From: Synechococcales cyanobacterium CNB
GTDB taxonomy: Bacteria > Planctomycetota > Phycisphaerae > Phycisphaerales > UBA1924
Reading direction: 5' to 3'
Length of the DNA: 64,000 nucleotides
NCBI GenBank assembly: GCA_030263455.1
Contig: SZOZ01000013.1
Span: 1 to 64,000 of the forward strand
Under the pieces are notes generated by a model, which saw only the letters and a program-made list of their open reading frames with translations, ran no database searches and was not told the DNA's origin. The translations under genes were made by a program, and so were the position numbers. This document shows, piece by piece, positions 54,203-61,773 of this stretch. Numbering within the stretch: the first letter of the stretch is position 1; each line of letters begins with the position of its first letter.

Positions 54203-56134
54203 ATGAGGGCACAGAGACGGAGCCTGAGCGCATCGTGCATGACAGTGGTATCGGCGGTCGCCATTCCCGCGGCCGCGTCCGCCGACCCCCCCCGCCATAC
54301 GCTCGTCTACGCCGAGTCCTCGTCCGCCAGCCTCGCCCGATGCGCCGAGTGGGAGAACCCGTGGGAGATCGTTTCGGGTCCGGCCGCCTTCGGCGGGTCG
54401 ATCGCGTGGATGACGCTCCACCACTCGCCCAACGGCCGCCGCGCCGCCCTCGCCGTGGACGACAACCGCTCGCTCATGGTCTCGCTCGAAGGGTCGTCTT
54501 CATGGTCGGACCCTGAGGAGGTCTGCGCCGACGTCGGCACGATGCTCACACGCACGTGGCACGCGGGCTTCGAGGGCGTGTCCGGCGATCTGCTCATCGT
54601 CTACCGGAGCGTCAACCAGACCGCGATCCACTACCGCGTCGTCAGCGGCGGCTCCGTCTCCGCCGAGCAGACCTACTCCGGACTCAACCTCGACACCGCG
54701 CCGCGCTGGATCGAACTCGTCCAGCGGCCTGAGTCCGACGAGATGATCCTGCTCGCCGGAACGAGCACGCGCCTCGCGGCCTCGGTCTGGAACGGTACAA
54801 CCTTCGACTCGGCCGTCACGCTCACCACCGCGCTGCCATCCGAGGGCAAGCCGTTCAGCGGCGCATACTACGGCGACGCGGGGAATGCCAAGGTCGTCTG
54901 GGGGCAGTCCGGCGGCGGCAAGCGCCACCGCACCTGGAACGGCGCGTCGTGGAGCAGCGCTGCTTCCATCTCCGGCGGGTCCGGAGTCGTCGCATGGATG
55001 ACCGTCGCACGTGACCCGAGCGACGGGAGCGACCGTCTGATCGCCGCGTGGACGACGGCCACGAAGCGCGCCGAAGCCTCCACCTTCAACGGCTCCAGCT
55101 GGGCCACCATCACCGCACTCGACACCTCCCTCGAAAACCCGATGGAGCCTCGCATCGCCACCGCCTTCACCCCCAACGGCGAGGCCGTTGTTGCCTGGCA
55201 CCGCAACGGCGAGAACAGACTCCGCTCTCGGACCTGGGACGGCAGCGCCTGGACCGCCGTCGTCCTCGGCCCGAATCTCGGCAGCGCGCCGGTCAGCCTC
55301 CAGATGGTCTCCGGTCCCGGCGAGAACCAGGTCGTCGCAGCCATCCGCCAGCGGTCCTCCACGCCCACCTACGAGGACTATCTCGTCTACTCCTCCGGCG
55401 GCAACCTCTCCTACGGCTCCATGCAGGTCTACGGCCTGCAGGGCGCGCAGATCAGCGGCGTCTCGCTCCCCTCTCCCCCCACAGGCTCCAGCGGCAGCAC
55501 GAACCTCTCCTACGGCAACAACGCCACCGCCACGATCGCGCCGGGTTCCTACCGGGACATCTCCGCCGGCAACGGCTGCACGCTCAACGTCTCAGCGGGC
55601 AACTACTTCTTCCGCTCCATGCCCGGCGTCGGCAACAACTTCCGATTCGTCGCCAACACCACCAGCGGCGATGTCACCCTCGTCTTCACCAACGGCAACA
55701 TGAACTCCGGAAACAACTTCGAGATCATCCGCAACGGCGAAGGCCGCGTCTATCTCCACCTCGTCAACGGCAACTTCCAGACCGGCAACAACGCCGACAT
55801 CTCCGGCCACGTCTACGTCCACAACGGCAACTTCCAGGCCGGAAACAACACCACCGTCAGCGGCCGCGTCTACGCGTCCGGCAACTTCCAGGCCGGAAAC
55901 AACAACGTTGTCTACGACGGCGGCGCGGGAAGCACGCCCGGCCCATTCTCCACCGTCCTCTGGACCAGCGGCTCGCCCTCGTCCCCTGTCATCGTCGCCG
56001 ACGAACTCCACGGCGATTCCCCGCGCATGCCCTTTGCCCTCAGCACGCCCGTCGAGGGCGCCGCCGCCGCGGCTGGCATCCCCGTCCGCGTTGTCCGCTG
56101 GCGCGAGGTCAGTCCACGCGACGGCGAGGACTGA
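54203..56134 (+). CDS. Large secreted protein with C-terminal GNFQ-x-GNN repeats
   Basis: This 643-residue protein has a signal peptide (V-V-S-A-V-A-I-P-A-A-A-S-A, cleavage before DPP). Residues 30-420 form about seven blade-like units with recurring S-x-W-x-G and R-x-x-T-W-D/N-G, suggesting a beta-propeller. Residues 430-600 are rich in Asn and Gly with three units N-F-Q-(T/A)-G-N-N separated by V-Y-(V/A) strands. This pattern is expected of a right-handed beta-helix, as in bactofilin- or pilus-associated coats. Function is unknown; an extracellular or surface role is likely. AAGGGGA precedes the ATG at 54203. The 248 nt upstream hold no gene. Confidence 0.75.
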   Translation: MRAQRRSLSASCMTVVSAVAIPAAASADPPRHTLVYAESSSASLARCAEWENPWEIVSGPAAFGGSIAWMTLHHSPNGRRAALAVDDNRSLMVSLEGSSSWSDPEEVCADVGTMLTRTWHAGFEGVSGDLLIVYRSVNQTAIHYRVVSGGSVSAEQTYSGLNLDTAPRWIELVQRPESDEMILLAGTSTRLAASVWNGTTFDSAVTLTTALPSEGKPFSGAYYGDAGNAKVVWGQSGGGKRHRTWNGASWSSAASISGGSGVVAWMTVARDPSDGSDRLIAAWTTATKRAEASTFNGSSWATITALDTSLENPMEPRIATAFTPNGEAVVAWHRNGENRLRSRTWDGSAWTAVVLGPNLGSAPVSLQMVSGPGENQVVAAIRQRSSTPTYEDYLVYSSGGNLSYGSMQVYGLQGAQISGVSLPSPPTGSSGSTNLSYGNNATATIAPGSYRDISAGNGCTLNVSAGNYFFRSMPGVGNNFRFVANTTSGDVTLVFTNGNMNSGNNFEIIRNGEGRVYLHLVNGNFQTGNNADISGHVYVHNGNFQAGNNTTVSGRVYASGNFQAGNNNVVYDGGAGSTPGPFSTVLWTSGSPSSPVIVADELHGDSPRMPFALSTPVEGAAAAAGIPVRVVRWREVSPRDGED

Positions 56135-56156
56135 GCCAAAAGCGAACGGTGACGAG

Positions 56157-56183
56157 GTGACGGAGTGTCCCGCACTCCGTCAC
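56157..56183. terminator. Perfect 11-bp hairpin terminator
   Basis: GTGACGGAGTG (56157-56167) pairs perfectly with CACTCCGTCAC (56173-56183) around a 5-nt loop. It is followed on the plus strand by GTTTCCTTT. It lies 22 nt after the stop of the secreted protein and covers the stop of the convergent deaminase gene, so it probably ends both transcripts. Confidence 0.75.
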
Positions 56184-56647
56184 GTTTCCTTTCCCGGCAC
56201 TCCGATGTCCTCGTCCCACAACTCCGGCCGCTCGCGGATGAACCGCTCCATGAGCGCTACGCACCGCGGATCATCCACGACCACCACCTCCGCCCCCGAC
56301 GCGCGCAGCCAGTCCTCACGTCCCTGGAACGTCCTGTTCTCGCCGATCACCACTCGCGGGATGCGGTGCAGCGCCGCCGTCCCCGAGCACATCGCGCACG
56401 GCGACAGCGTCGAGGCCAGCGTCAGCCGGTGCCAGTCTCGCCGCCGCCCCGCGTTGCGGATGCACACCATCTCCGCGTGCGCCGTCGGGTCGTCCGTCTG
56501 GACACGCAGGTTGTGCCCGCGCGCCACGACCACCCCCGCCGCGTCCACCAGCGCGGACCCGATCGGGATCCCCCCTTCTTTCAGCGACTTCACCGCCTGC
56601 TCGTAGGCGGCCTCCAGGGCCACGCGGTCAGCGTCGGTCATCGGCAC
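56180..56647 (-). CDS. Cytosine deaminase of the yeast FCY1 type
   Basis: This 155-residue zinc hydrolase is of the cytidine deaminase superfamily. It has H-A-E (His57, Glu59) and P-C-A-M-C (Cys84, Cys87) as zinc ligands and proton shuttle. The surroundings match fungal cytosine deaminase closely: G-G-I-P-I-G-S-A-L, T-L-S-P-C-A-M-C-S-G, V-V-V-V-D-D and F-I-R-E-R-P-E-L-W-D-E-D-I-G. It would turn cytosine into uracil. The neighbouring divergent gene is a uracil phosphoribosyltransferase (broken), which would take that uracil to UMP. The GTG at 56647 has GGAGG 6 nt upstream; an ATG at 56641 is a fallback. Confidence 0.85.
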   Translation of the reverse strand: MPMTDADRVALEAAYEQAVKSLKEGGIPIGSALVDAAGVVVARGHNLRVQTDDPTAHAEMVCIRNAGRRRDWHRLTLASTLSPCAMCSGTAALHRIPRVVIGENRTFQGREDWLRASGAEVVVVDDPRCVALMERFIRERPELWDEDIGVPGKET

Positions 56648-56670
56648 GGGCGTCCTCCCCCGCCGTCGGG

Positions 56671-56676
56671 TACGCT
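56671..56676 (+). promoter_or_regulatory. -10 box TACGCT before upp
   Basis: TACGCT lies 9 nt before the ATG of the broken upp gene at 56686. The spacing is slightly longer than in the other start-proximal cases. Confidence 0.4.
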
Positions 56677-56685
56677 GACCCGCGC

Positions 56686-57289
56686 ATGAGCGAGCCAGCC
56701 GCCACCCCGGCGAACGTCATCATCTTCGATCATCCGCTCATCCAGCACAAGTTGACGTGGCTGCGCGACCGCACCACCGGCCACCGCCCCTTCCGCGCCC
56801 TCATGGCCCAGATCGCAGGCCTCATGGTCTTCGAGGTCACGCGCAGCTTTCCCACGCGCACCATCGACGTCCAGACCCCGCTCGAAGCCACTCCGCGCCG
56901 GCCTCGGCATGACCGAGGGCATCCTCGAAGTCATGCCCGAAGCACGCGTCGGACACCTCGGCCTCGCACGCGACGAGCGAACTCTCAAACCCCTCGCCTA
57001 CCTCAACAGACTCCCCCGCAACCTCGGCGACGGCCCCGTCATCCTCGTCGATCCCATGCTCGCCACCGGCGGCTCCGCCATCGCCGCCATCGCCATGCTC
57101 CGCGACGCCGGCGCGACCGACCTGCGCATGATGTGCCTCGTCGCCGCGCCCGAGGGCATCCGCGCCCTCCACGCCGCCCACCCCGAACTCACCATCTACA
57201 CCGCAGCCATCGACCGCGCCCTCGACGAGCACGGCTTCATCCGCCCCGGCCTCGGCGACGCGGGGGATCGCTTGTACGGGACGGTGTGA
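56686..57289 (+). pseudogene. upp: Uracil phosphoribosyltransferase, broken by a deletion with frameshift
   Basis: Upp makes UMP from uracil and PRPP. The first frame gives the normal N-terminus ([17 protein letters not shown], then V-Q-T-P-L-E-A-T) up to about 56890. The next frame then resumes at [10 protein letters not shown] (from 56891). It continues through the PRPP loop [11 protein letters not shown] and the uracil-binding [11 protein letters not shown] to the stop at 57289. Compared with intact Upp, about 15-17 residues between the two parts (a core strand ending V-x-I-L-R-A-G) are missing, together with the frame change. A simple ribosomal shift cannot restore them. The adjacent deaminase makes this loss notable. 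Confidence 0.8.
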
Positions 57290-57588
57290 ACGGCACGGAT
57301 GAACGACCGCGTGTGCTGTCACGGTCGGCTCCGCGACCGTGGTGCCGTTGCGTCTCGGGGTGTCGCCGCGAGATGCACCACCGTCGGCCCGGAGCCGCCG
57401 ACGAAGGTGGCACAAGCCTTCCGCGCCCTCTCCACGCCGCGCTCCACAACGGAGCACGATGCGCAAGCGAGTACCAGCCCTGCGCCTGCCCGGCGTGCAT
57501 CATCCTCCCCCGCCCCGGCGGAGGGGTGGCAAAGTCCTTGGGGCCGGTGGGGGTGTTGTTGCTCCGCTGATCTGCGGTTTCGTTCCTC
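57290..57588. other. Non-coding stretch with hairpins
   Basis: I find no gene here. The sequence holds an inverted repeat, CCACCGTCGGC with GCCGACGAAGGTGG (about 57378-57410), and a GC-rich hairpin, CCTCC with GGAGG (about 57500-57530). Part of it, GGTGGCACAAGCCTTCCG, resembles dispersed repeats of planctomycete genomes. Confidence 0.4.
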
Positions 57589-58065
57589 TCACGCCGAGGA
57601 CGCATCGCGTTGAACAGCGATCGAGGATGAGGCGGCGCACAGCACAAGCACTGCGACTGCCCCCATGTTCCGAATCACGATCGGCCACCAGCTCTCGACA
57701 GGGGCGCGCGAGATTCCGCAACCGCAGGGAGCCGGCTTTGGCGGAGGGCTGATCGAAAGCCATGTTGCGTAGAGCGCGAACGCAAGGAACACCGCGACCA
57801 GCGGCGGAACCAGACGGCGCACAGGCGACCCGGAGGCCAGCCCCCAGACCACGCCTGCTCCAATGAGAACCTCCACGAACGGAAGCACAAACGAGACAAC
57901 CTAGATCAACGGGCCGGCGATCAGGCGGTGCGCGAGGAGCGCCTCGGCGAAACCGTCGAGGTCCGCGAGCTTGCCGATTCCCGCGACGATCAGCCACGTG
58001 GCGATGAGGAGCACCAGGATCGACCGAGCGACCGTGACGGCGATGGAAGCGCGCCAGGCGTTCAT
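57589..58065 (-). pseudogene. MauE/DoxX-like redox membrane protein gene with an in-frame TAG
   Basis: From the ATG at 58065 the frame encodes a membrane helix (S-I-L-V-L-L-I-A-T-W-L-I-V-A-G-I-G-K-L), then A-L-L-A-H-R-L-I-A-G-P-L-I. It meets TAG at 57901-57903 and stays open in the same frame to 57589. The second part has L-P-F-V-E-V-L-I-G-A-G-V-V, further helices, and the cysteine motif P-C-G-C-G. Together (about 158 codons) they make a MauE-type protein; MauE acts in disulfide formation of methylamine dehydrogenase. The ATG overlaps the stop of the previous gene by 4 nt. A GTG at 57888 could restart the second half. Either the gene is dead or the TAG is read through. Confidence 0.65.
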
Positions 58066-59105
58066 CCCCGCCGCATCCGGAACCATGCGAGCAGGCCGAT
58101 GGCGACGAGAACTGCCCCTGCGCCCATCAGCCCAGTCCGCAAGGAGAGCGCGGGCGGCCTGTCGCCACGGAGAGGCACCGGCCGATTCTGCGGGTTGGCG
58201 TCGGCCTCCGCCGCGGTGATGACAGGGATGCGTTCGCGCTTCTCGATTCTCCGAGCGGCTACGAAGTCAAGCACACCGTCCTTCGAGAAGCGGGCTTGGT
58301 CGCCGGACGCGTCAAAGCGAAGTTCGGCGAGACGTATGGAGTTCGCGAGAGATTGCGGCAATGTGTGGACAACCTGCAAACCAGCCGGCGAGCGAGGATC
58401 CACGTCGTAGAGAAGCGTCTGATAGGGGTGATCGGTGAACGATCTGTAGATCGGATGAGATTTCGAGGCGACCGTCAGATCATCCCTCAATGTGTACACT
58501 ACGTCGCGGAATAGGCGCTCGGGGCCGCCCCACCGCTGAATCTCGTAATCAGACAGTTTGTGCGCGGGCGGGCTCCAGGCGCCGCGCGGCAGGGTTGCGA
58601 TGACCAGCAACTCCCCCTCGGCAGAGCGTTCGATGCGGACAGGAACAGTGTCGTGCTCAAGTGCACGCACGACGGCAAGTTGAGGAAGATAGTCGTCGAG
58701 CACGTGATCTGCGGTTTCGGGGCTCCAGGATCCGTCGTACTGTCGCAGCCCATCCGGGGAGGCGGATCCGCTCCAGAAACGCCCCTCCGCTTCTCGCATC
58801 GTCAGCGACTCCCAGTGTCGAATGGAATAAAACGCTCGCGTCGTGAAATCGTACTCGGCAACGAACTCATTCCGGTCGTTCCTGTAGACCATGAACACCG
58901 AGCCGTTCGAGGGCAAGCGAGCACGGATACTCGACGCGAGTTCCGTTCTTGATGGGATACTCTGCACCGGACCTGGTGACTCATCCTGCCCGGAGGCAGG
59001 GGGACAAACGCACACGAGTGTGCAACACACGAACAGACGGAGGAGGCTCCGGCCACAAGCGATCAGTTGCCGAATTGTGCGCCGCATGGCTTCGTGCTCG
59101 CTCAC
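58062..59105 (-). CDS. Exported, C-terminally membrane-anchored protein of unknown function
   Basis: This 347-residue protein has a long signal peptide (L-L-R-L-F-V-C-C-T-L-V-C-V-C-P-P-A-S-G, cleavage before QDES). The mature domain has no cysteines. The C-terminal helix (G-L-M-G-A-G-A-V-L-V-A-I-G-L-L-A-W-F) is followed by R-M-R-R-G, a tail-anchor or sorting-type end. The body has V-F-M-V-Y-R-N-D-R-N-E-F, W-S-P-P-A-H-K and beta-rich segments. I do not recognise it. The start and stop overlap the neighbouring genes by 4 nt each (ATGA), so it is firmly part of the operon with the cysteine-rich protein and the MauE-like gene. Confidence 0.75.
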   Translation of the reverse strand: MSEHEAMRRTIRQLIACGRSLLRLFVCCTLVCVCPPASGQDESPGPVQSIPSRTELASSIRARLPSNGSVFMVYRNDRNEFVAEYDFTTRAFYSIRHWESLTMREAEGRFWSGSASPDGLRQYDGSWSPETADHVLDDYLPQLAVVRALEHDTVPVRIERSAEGELLVIATLPRGAWSPPAHKLSDYEIQRWGGPERLFRDVVYTLRDDLTVASKSHPIYRSFTDHPYQTLLYDVDPRSPAGLQVVHTLPQSLANSIRLAELRFDASGDQARFSKDGVLDFVAARRIEKRERIPVITAAEADANPQNRPVPLRGDRPPALSLRTGLMGAGAVLVAIGLLAWFRMRRG

Positions 59106-59515
59106 TGGGAGCCGGACTGCTCGCAGCAGAGGAACCCGCCCGGAACGCTCATCGTGCCCTGCACCTCGCCAACCTCCGTCCTTGTTGCGTAGCAGCAGAT
59201 CCCGTCCGAAGCGCAGCCCGTTCCATCGAGATTCTCGGGGGGCGGCGGTTCATTGCAGGGGTGGGTCGTCGTGTTCGTCAGAAGGTAACACAGCCGCAGC
59301 TGACCGTAGGTGAACGGACCCATCCTGCCGCAGCCGGTGTCCACAAACTTCGAGTACCCGACGTCGCAGACGATGCTGTTCTCAGTGCAGAATGACTCAC
59401 CCGAACCGCACCCGCTGCTCACGAGGAAGTAGCAGTCATTCGGCGCCGCCAGCGCCACCATCGCCACGGCCCCGACGGCCGCACAGCCCGCACGCTTGAT
59501 GGTCGTGATGTTCAT
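59102..59515 (-). CDS. Secreted protein with 12 cysteines
   Basis: This is a 137-residue protein. A signal peptide (A-A-V-G-A-V-A-M-V-A-L-A, cleavage before APND) is followed by a mature chain of about 113 residues with twelve cysteines, enough for six disulfides. They include S-G-C-G-S-G-E-S-F-C, D-G-I-C-C-Y and a final F-L-C-C. No known toxin or binding family is recognised. GAGGAG lies 8 nt before the ATG at 59515. Its place next to a pseudopilin and a MauE-like disulfide-linked membrane protein suggests an exported, disulfide-stabilised structural or adhesive part. Confidence 0.75.
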   Translation of the reverse strand: MNITTIKRAGCAAVGAVAMVALAAPNDCYFLVSSGCGSGESFCTENSIVCDVGYSKFVDTGCGRMGPFTYGQLRLCYLLTNTTTHPCNEPPPPENLDGTGCASDGICCYATRTEVGEVQGTMSVPGGFLCCEQSGSQ

Positions 59516-59536
59516 CGGTTCAACTCCTCTGGGGTA

Positions 59537-60277
59537 TCACGGGTGCGACAGGGCGTCTATGCCCGACGCACCGGACCATGTCGAAAGAACCGGGAATCCG
59601 ACCCAGTTCTCGAAGAAGTCGTGCGCGAGGGTGAAGTCCGTGCACCGGTGCTCCGAGACAGCGCCGTCCGTCCAGGCCACCGGAGCGAGCGGGCGATCGT
59701 ACGGACTCCAAGCCCACATGATGTGATCGCCGTTCTTCTGAAACACGTACCTGACCATCATCCCCTTGCGGGCCGGGTGGCGAACCCGTGACTGCCGCAC
59801 GGACGCACTCAGCGCGAGGTCGATCGGCACCGTCGTTCCCGGTTCCATCATCGCCGCCGGGTGGACCAAGGCGCCTGAGAGTGAGAAGCGCGGGCCGCCG
59901 AACTCCTTCACGCCGTCCGGGTCCACGGCCAGTTTGTTGGGGAGGTACTCGCCGGCCAGGAGCGGGTCGTCCCAGTCCAGGATCGCGGTCCCGACTTTGG
60001 GATGGGCGATCGGATAGATGTCGTCGTGGTCCTGCGCGTACGCGATCACGGCCGCTGCGTTGCTCCTGGCGGCAAGCGCCATGCGGGTCATTCGCGCCCG
60101 CTCACGCGCCGCGCCGAGCGAGGGCAGGAGCAGGCCGATCAGCAGAGTGATGATCCCGAGCACAACGATGACTTCGATGAGGCTGAAACCTGCCGGCGAC
60201 CACACGGTCGATCGCCCTCCGCCCCCTTCGCGGCCATGCTGCCGCCGGTTAAGTTCGGGACGCATCCTCGGTGCCAT
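59537..60277 (-). CDS. Type IV/II pseudopilin (prepilin-type N-terminus)
   Basis: This 246-residue prepilin has a basic leader of 30 residues and the peptidase site A-G-F-S-L-I-E-V, with cleavage between Gly30 and Phe31 and Glu35 at position +5. A hydrophobic helix (I-V-V-L-G-I-I-T-L-L-I-G-L-L-L-P) follows. The C-terminal domain resembles the abundant planctomycete pseudopilins, with T-D-G-A-V-S-E-H-R near residue 205 recalling the H-x9-D-G motif. It is the first gene of a four-gene operon. The ATG at 60277 lies 9 nt after a -10 box; an internal ATG at 60265 is the alternative if the leader is very short. Confidence 0.85.
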   Translation of the reverse strand: MAPRMRPELNRRQHGREGGGGRSTVWSPAGFSLIEVIVVLGIITLLIGLLLPSLGAARERARMTRMALAARSNAAAVIAYAQDHDDIYPIAHPKVGTAILDWDDPLLAGEYLPNKLAVDPDGVKEFGGPRFSLSGALVHPAAMMEPGTTVPIDLALSASVRQSRVRHPARKGMMVRYVFQKNGDHIMWAWSPYDRPLAPVAWTDGAVSEHRCTDFTLAHDFFENWVGFPVLSTWSGASGIDALSHP

Positions 60278-60286
60278 GACCAGAAC

Positions 60287-60317
60287 AGTATAACAGGGGG
60301 GGGGGGGGCGTTGTCAA
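60287..60317 (-). promoter_or_regulatory. Pseudopilin operon promoter with C13 spacer (likely phase-variable)
   Basis: On the minus strand the order is TTGACA (60317-60312), a 19-nt spacer, and TATACT (60292-60287) preceded by TG one base upstream (extended -10). The spacer contains 13 consecutive C residues (60308-60296). The -35 is a perfect consensus. Loss of two C would give the optimal 17-nt spacing. Homopolymer slippage would therefore switch expression of the operon. Confidence 0.82.
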
Positions 60318-60373
60318 GGATATGTATGCTGGAAGAACGGCGAAATGTCCGCAACACCTTGCTCGGCAAGGGC

Positions 60374-61648
60374 TTAGCCGATCCCGCCAGCGTTCCCCGC
60401 CGGATCGAACAGCATCGTCACCTGCGTCCCGTACAGCGGGTACTCGACCCGGCACCGGTACCCGCGGAACGACTCCGGCGACCACCGCATCCTCGCGCAC
60501 ACCTGCCGAAGCAGGTCCGTGTACCGCGGCACATCCGCCGAGCGGCAGCCCGACAGACCCGTGCCCAGCGACTCGACCGTCTCCGCCACGTCGAGCGCGT
60601 CGATGTCGCGCGCCCGGTCGTTGGCGTCCGCCACGCCCTCGAACGCCGTGTCGTACACGCGGATCGACGGCGTCGCGCCCGGGTACACGCCCTCGTGCAC
60701 GAACGCATCCAACTGCATCACCGCCGCCGGGATCGACACCTCCGCGAACACATACCCCTTGCGCCCCGAACCCGCCGGCACCGTCCGTCGCATTTCCGAC
60801 AGGTTCACCTCCGCCATCACAAGATCAACCGCCGACCGCGGCCCGTACCCCTCGCCCCCCAGCACGTAGTGCACCGTGTCGCCCGCGCGAACCACCTCGA
60901 ACGGCGGCAGCGGCGACGAACTGAACTCCGCCAGCACGTGCGACAACCGCTCGATCGGCTCGCGGTCCAGCGTCAGCGGCTGGCGCCGGCGCGGCTCCGG
61001 CCCGAAGCGCCGCGTCGCCAGTTTCACCGCCGCCGTCGGCCGCAGACGCAGCAGCCCGATCAGCCCGTTCACCCACACCACGTCCAGCCGGTCCGGATCG
61101 TCGGCGGACGGCGCGAGGAAGACCGTCGCCGTCAGCGCATTGACCATCGCGCCGCGCAGGTGGCTCAGCGCCTTGAACGCCGACTGCTTGCGGCGCAACT
61201 CAAACTCGCGCCGCGCCTCGGGCACCCACGCGCTCACGATCGCCTCGAGGGACTGGCGATCGCCGATCTCGTCGCGGATCAGCCGTTCGAAGTCGTCCAC
61301 CGCCCGTGCGGCCCGCAGCACCAGCGCGGCATCGACCCCCTCGCGGGCGATCGCGCTCACCGTCCGGCGCAGCGGCTCCGGCCCGGGGGCACGGTGGACG
61401 ACGAAAAGCGGGTCCGCGCTGCGAACCGCGGCCAGGATGCGGCTGGCCAGCACCTTGTCGATTCCCAGGCGGGTGGCCAACGCCTGCGGCCCGCGCGGCG
61501 AGCCGGGGATGGCGTCCAGTACCCCCCGCAATGCCGCCAGCAGTTCCTCTCCCGTCCGATGAATCCGAACCTCCAGCGGCCCCGCCCCGCCACCACGGCC
61601 GGAGGGCGCAGGGACGAGCGTGTCAGAGACGTCAGACGGGGGCTTCAC
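60374..61648 (-). CDS. Conserved protein of unknown function, possible N-terminal helix-turn-helix
   Basis: This 424-residue soluble protein has an N-terminal 60-90 residue region like a helix-turn-helix (P-Q-A-L-A-T-R-L-G-I-D-K-V-L-A-S-R). The central part is rich in Arg and Leu, and the C-terminal half has mixed alpha/beta content (V-E-Y-P-L-Y-G-T-Q-V-T-M-L-F-D). No catalytic motif stands out. The GTG at 61648 is chosen because TATGCT ends 6 nt upstream with TTGGAA 16 nt before it. The frame is open to an ATG at 61729, which would add 27 residues overlapping the promoter. It is divergent from ispD. Confidence 0.6.
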   Translation of the reverse strand: MKPPSDVSDTLVPAPSGRGGGAGPLEVRIHRTGEELLAALRGVLDAIPGSPRGPQALATRLGIDKVLASRILAAVRSADPLFVVHRAPGPEPLRRTVSAIAREGVDAALVLRAARAVDDFERLIRDEIGDRQSLEAIVSAWVPEARREFELRRKQSAFKALSHLRGAMVNALTATVFLAPSADDPDRLDVVWVNGLIGLLRLRPTAAVKLATRRFGPEPRRRQPLTLDREPIERLSHVLAEFSSSPLPPFEVVRAGDTVHYVLGGEGYGPRSAVDLVMAEVNLSEMRRTVPAGSGRKGYVFAEVSIPAAVMQLDAFVHEGVYPGATPSIRVYDTAFEGVADANDRARDIDALDVAETVESLGTGLSGCRSADVPRYTDLLRQVCARMRWSPESFRGYRCRVEYPLYGTQVTMLFDPAGNAGGIG

Positions 61649-61654
61649 AGCCCA

Positions 61655-61682
61655 AGCATACCCGGAGTTCGTGGCGTTCCAA
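61655..61682 (-). promoter_or_regulatory. Promoter TTGGAA-16-TATGCT, start-proximal
   Basis: TTGGAA (61677-61682) and TATGCT (61655-61660) lie 16 nt apart on the minus strand. The -10 box ends 6 nt before the GTG at 61648, predicting a leaderless transcript. Confidence 0.6.
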
Positions 61683-61759
61683 GGGTACCTGGCAGTTTCC
61701 CGGAAACTTTTCCAGTGCGACGGCACCAAGGCGGCATGCCGGGGGCCGACCGGCCGCGA

Positions 61760-61765
61760 TAGGCT
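61760..61765 (+). promoter_or_regulatory. -10 box TAGGCT, start-proximal (ispD)
   Basis: TAGGCT lies 8 nt before the ispD ATG at 61774 and no ribosome binding site is present. Confidence 0.45.
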
Positions 61766-61773
61766 CTCAGGCC

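Noticed and set aside
56686-57289. Programmed frameshift in upp
   Set aside because: A shift alone would not restore the 15-17 missing core residues, and no slippery heptamer with a downstream stem is present at about 56890.
38468-57903. TAG used as a sense codon in this organism
   Set aside because: TAG ends several ordinary genes at their expected length (glgP 3358-3360, queE 20545-20547, HtrA 22582-22584), so two TAG-interrupted genes are better explained as nonsense changes or errors.
60296-60308. The C13 tract as a purely technical artefact
   Set aside because: Its length may be miscalled, but it sits exactly between a consensus -35 and an extended -10, which chance or error would not arrange.
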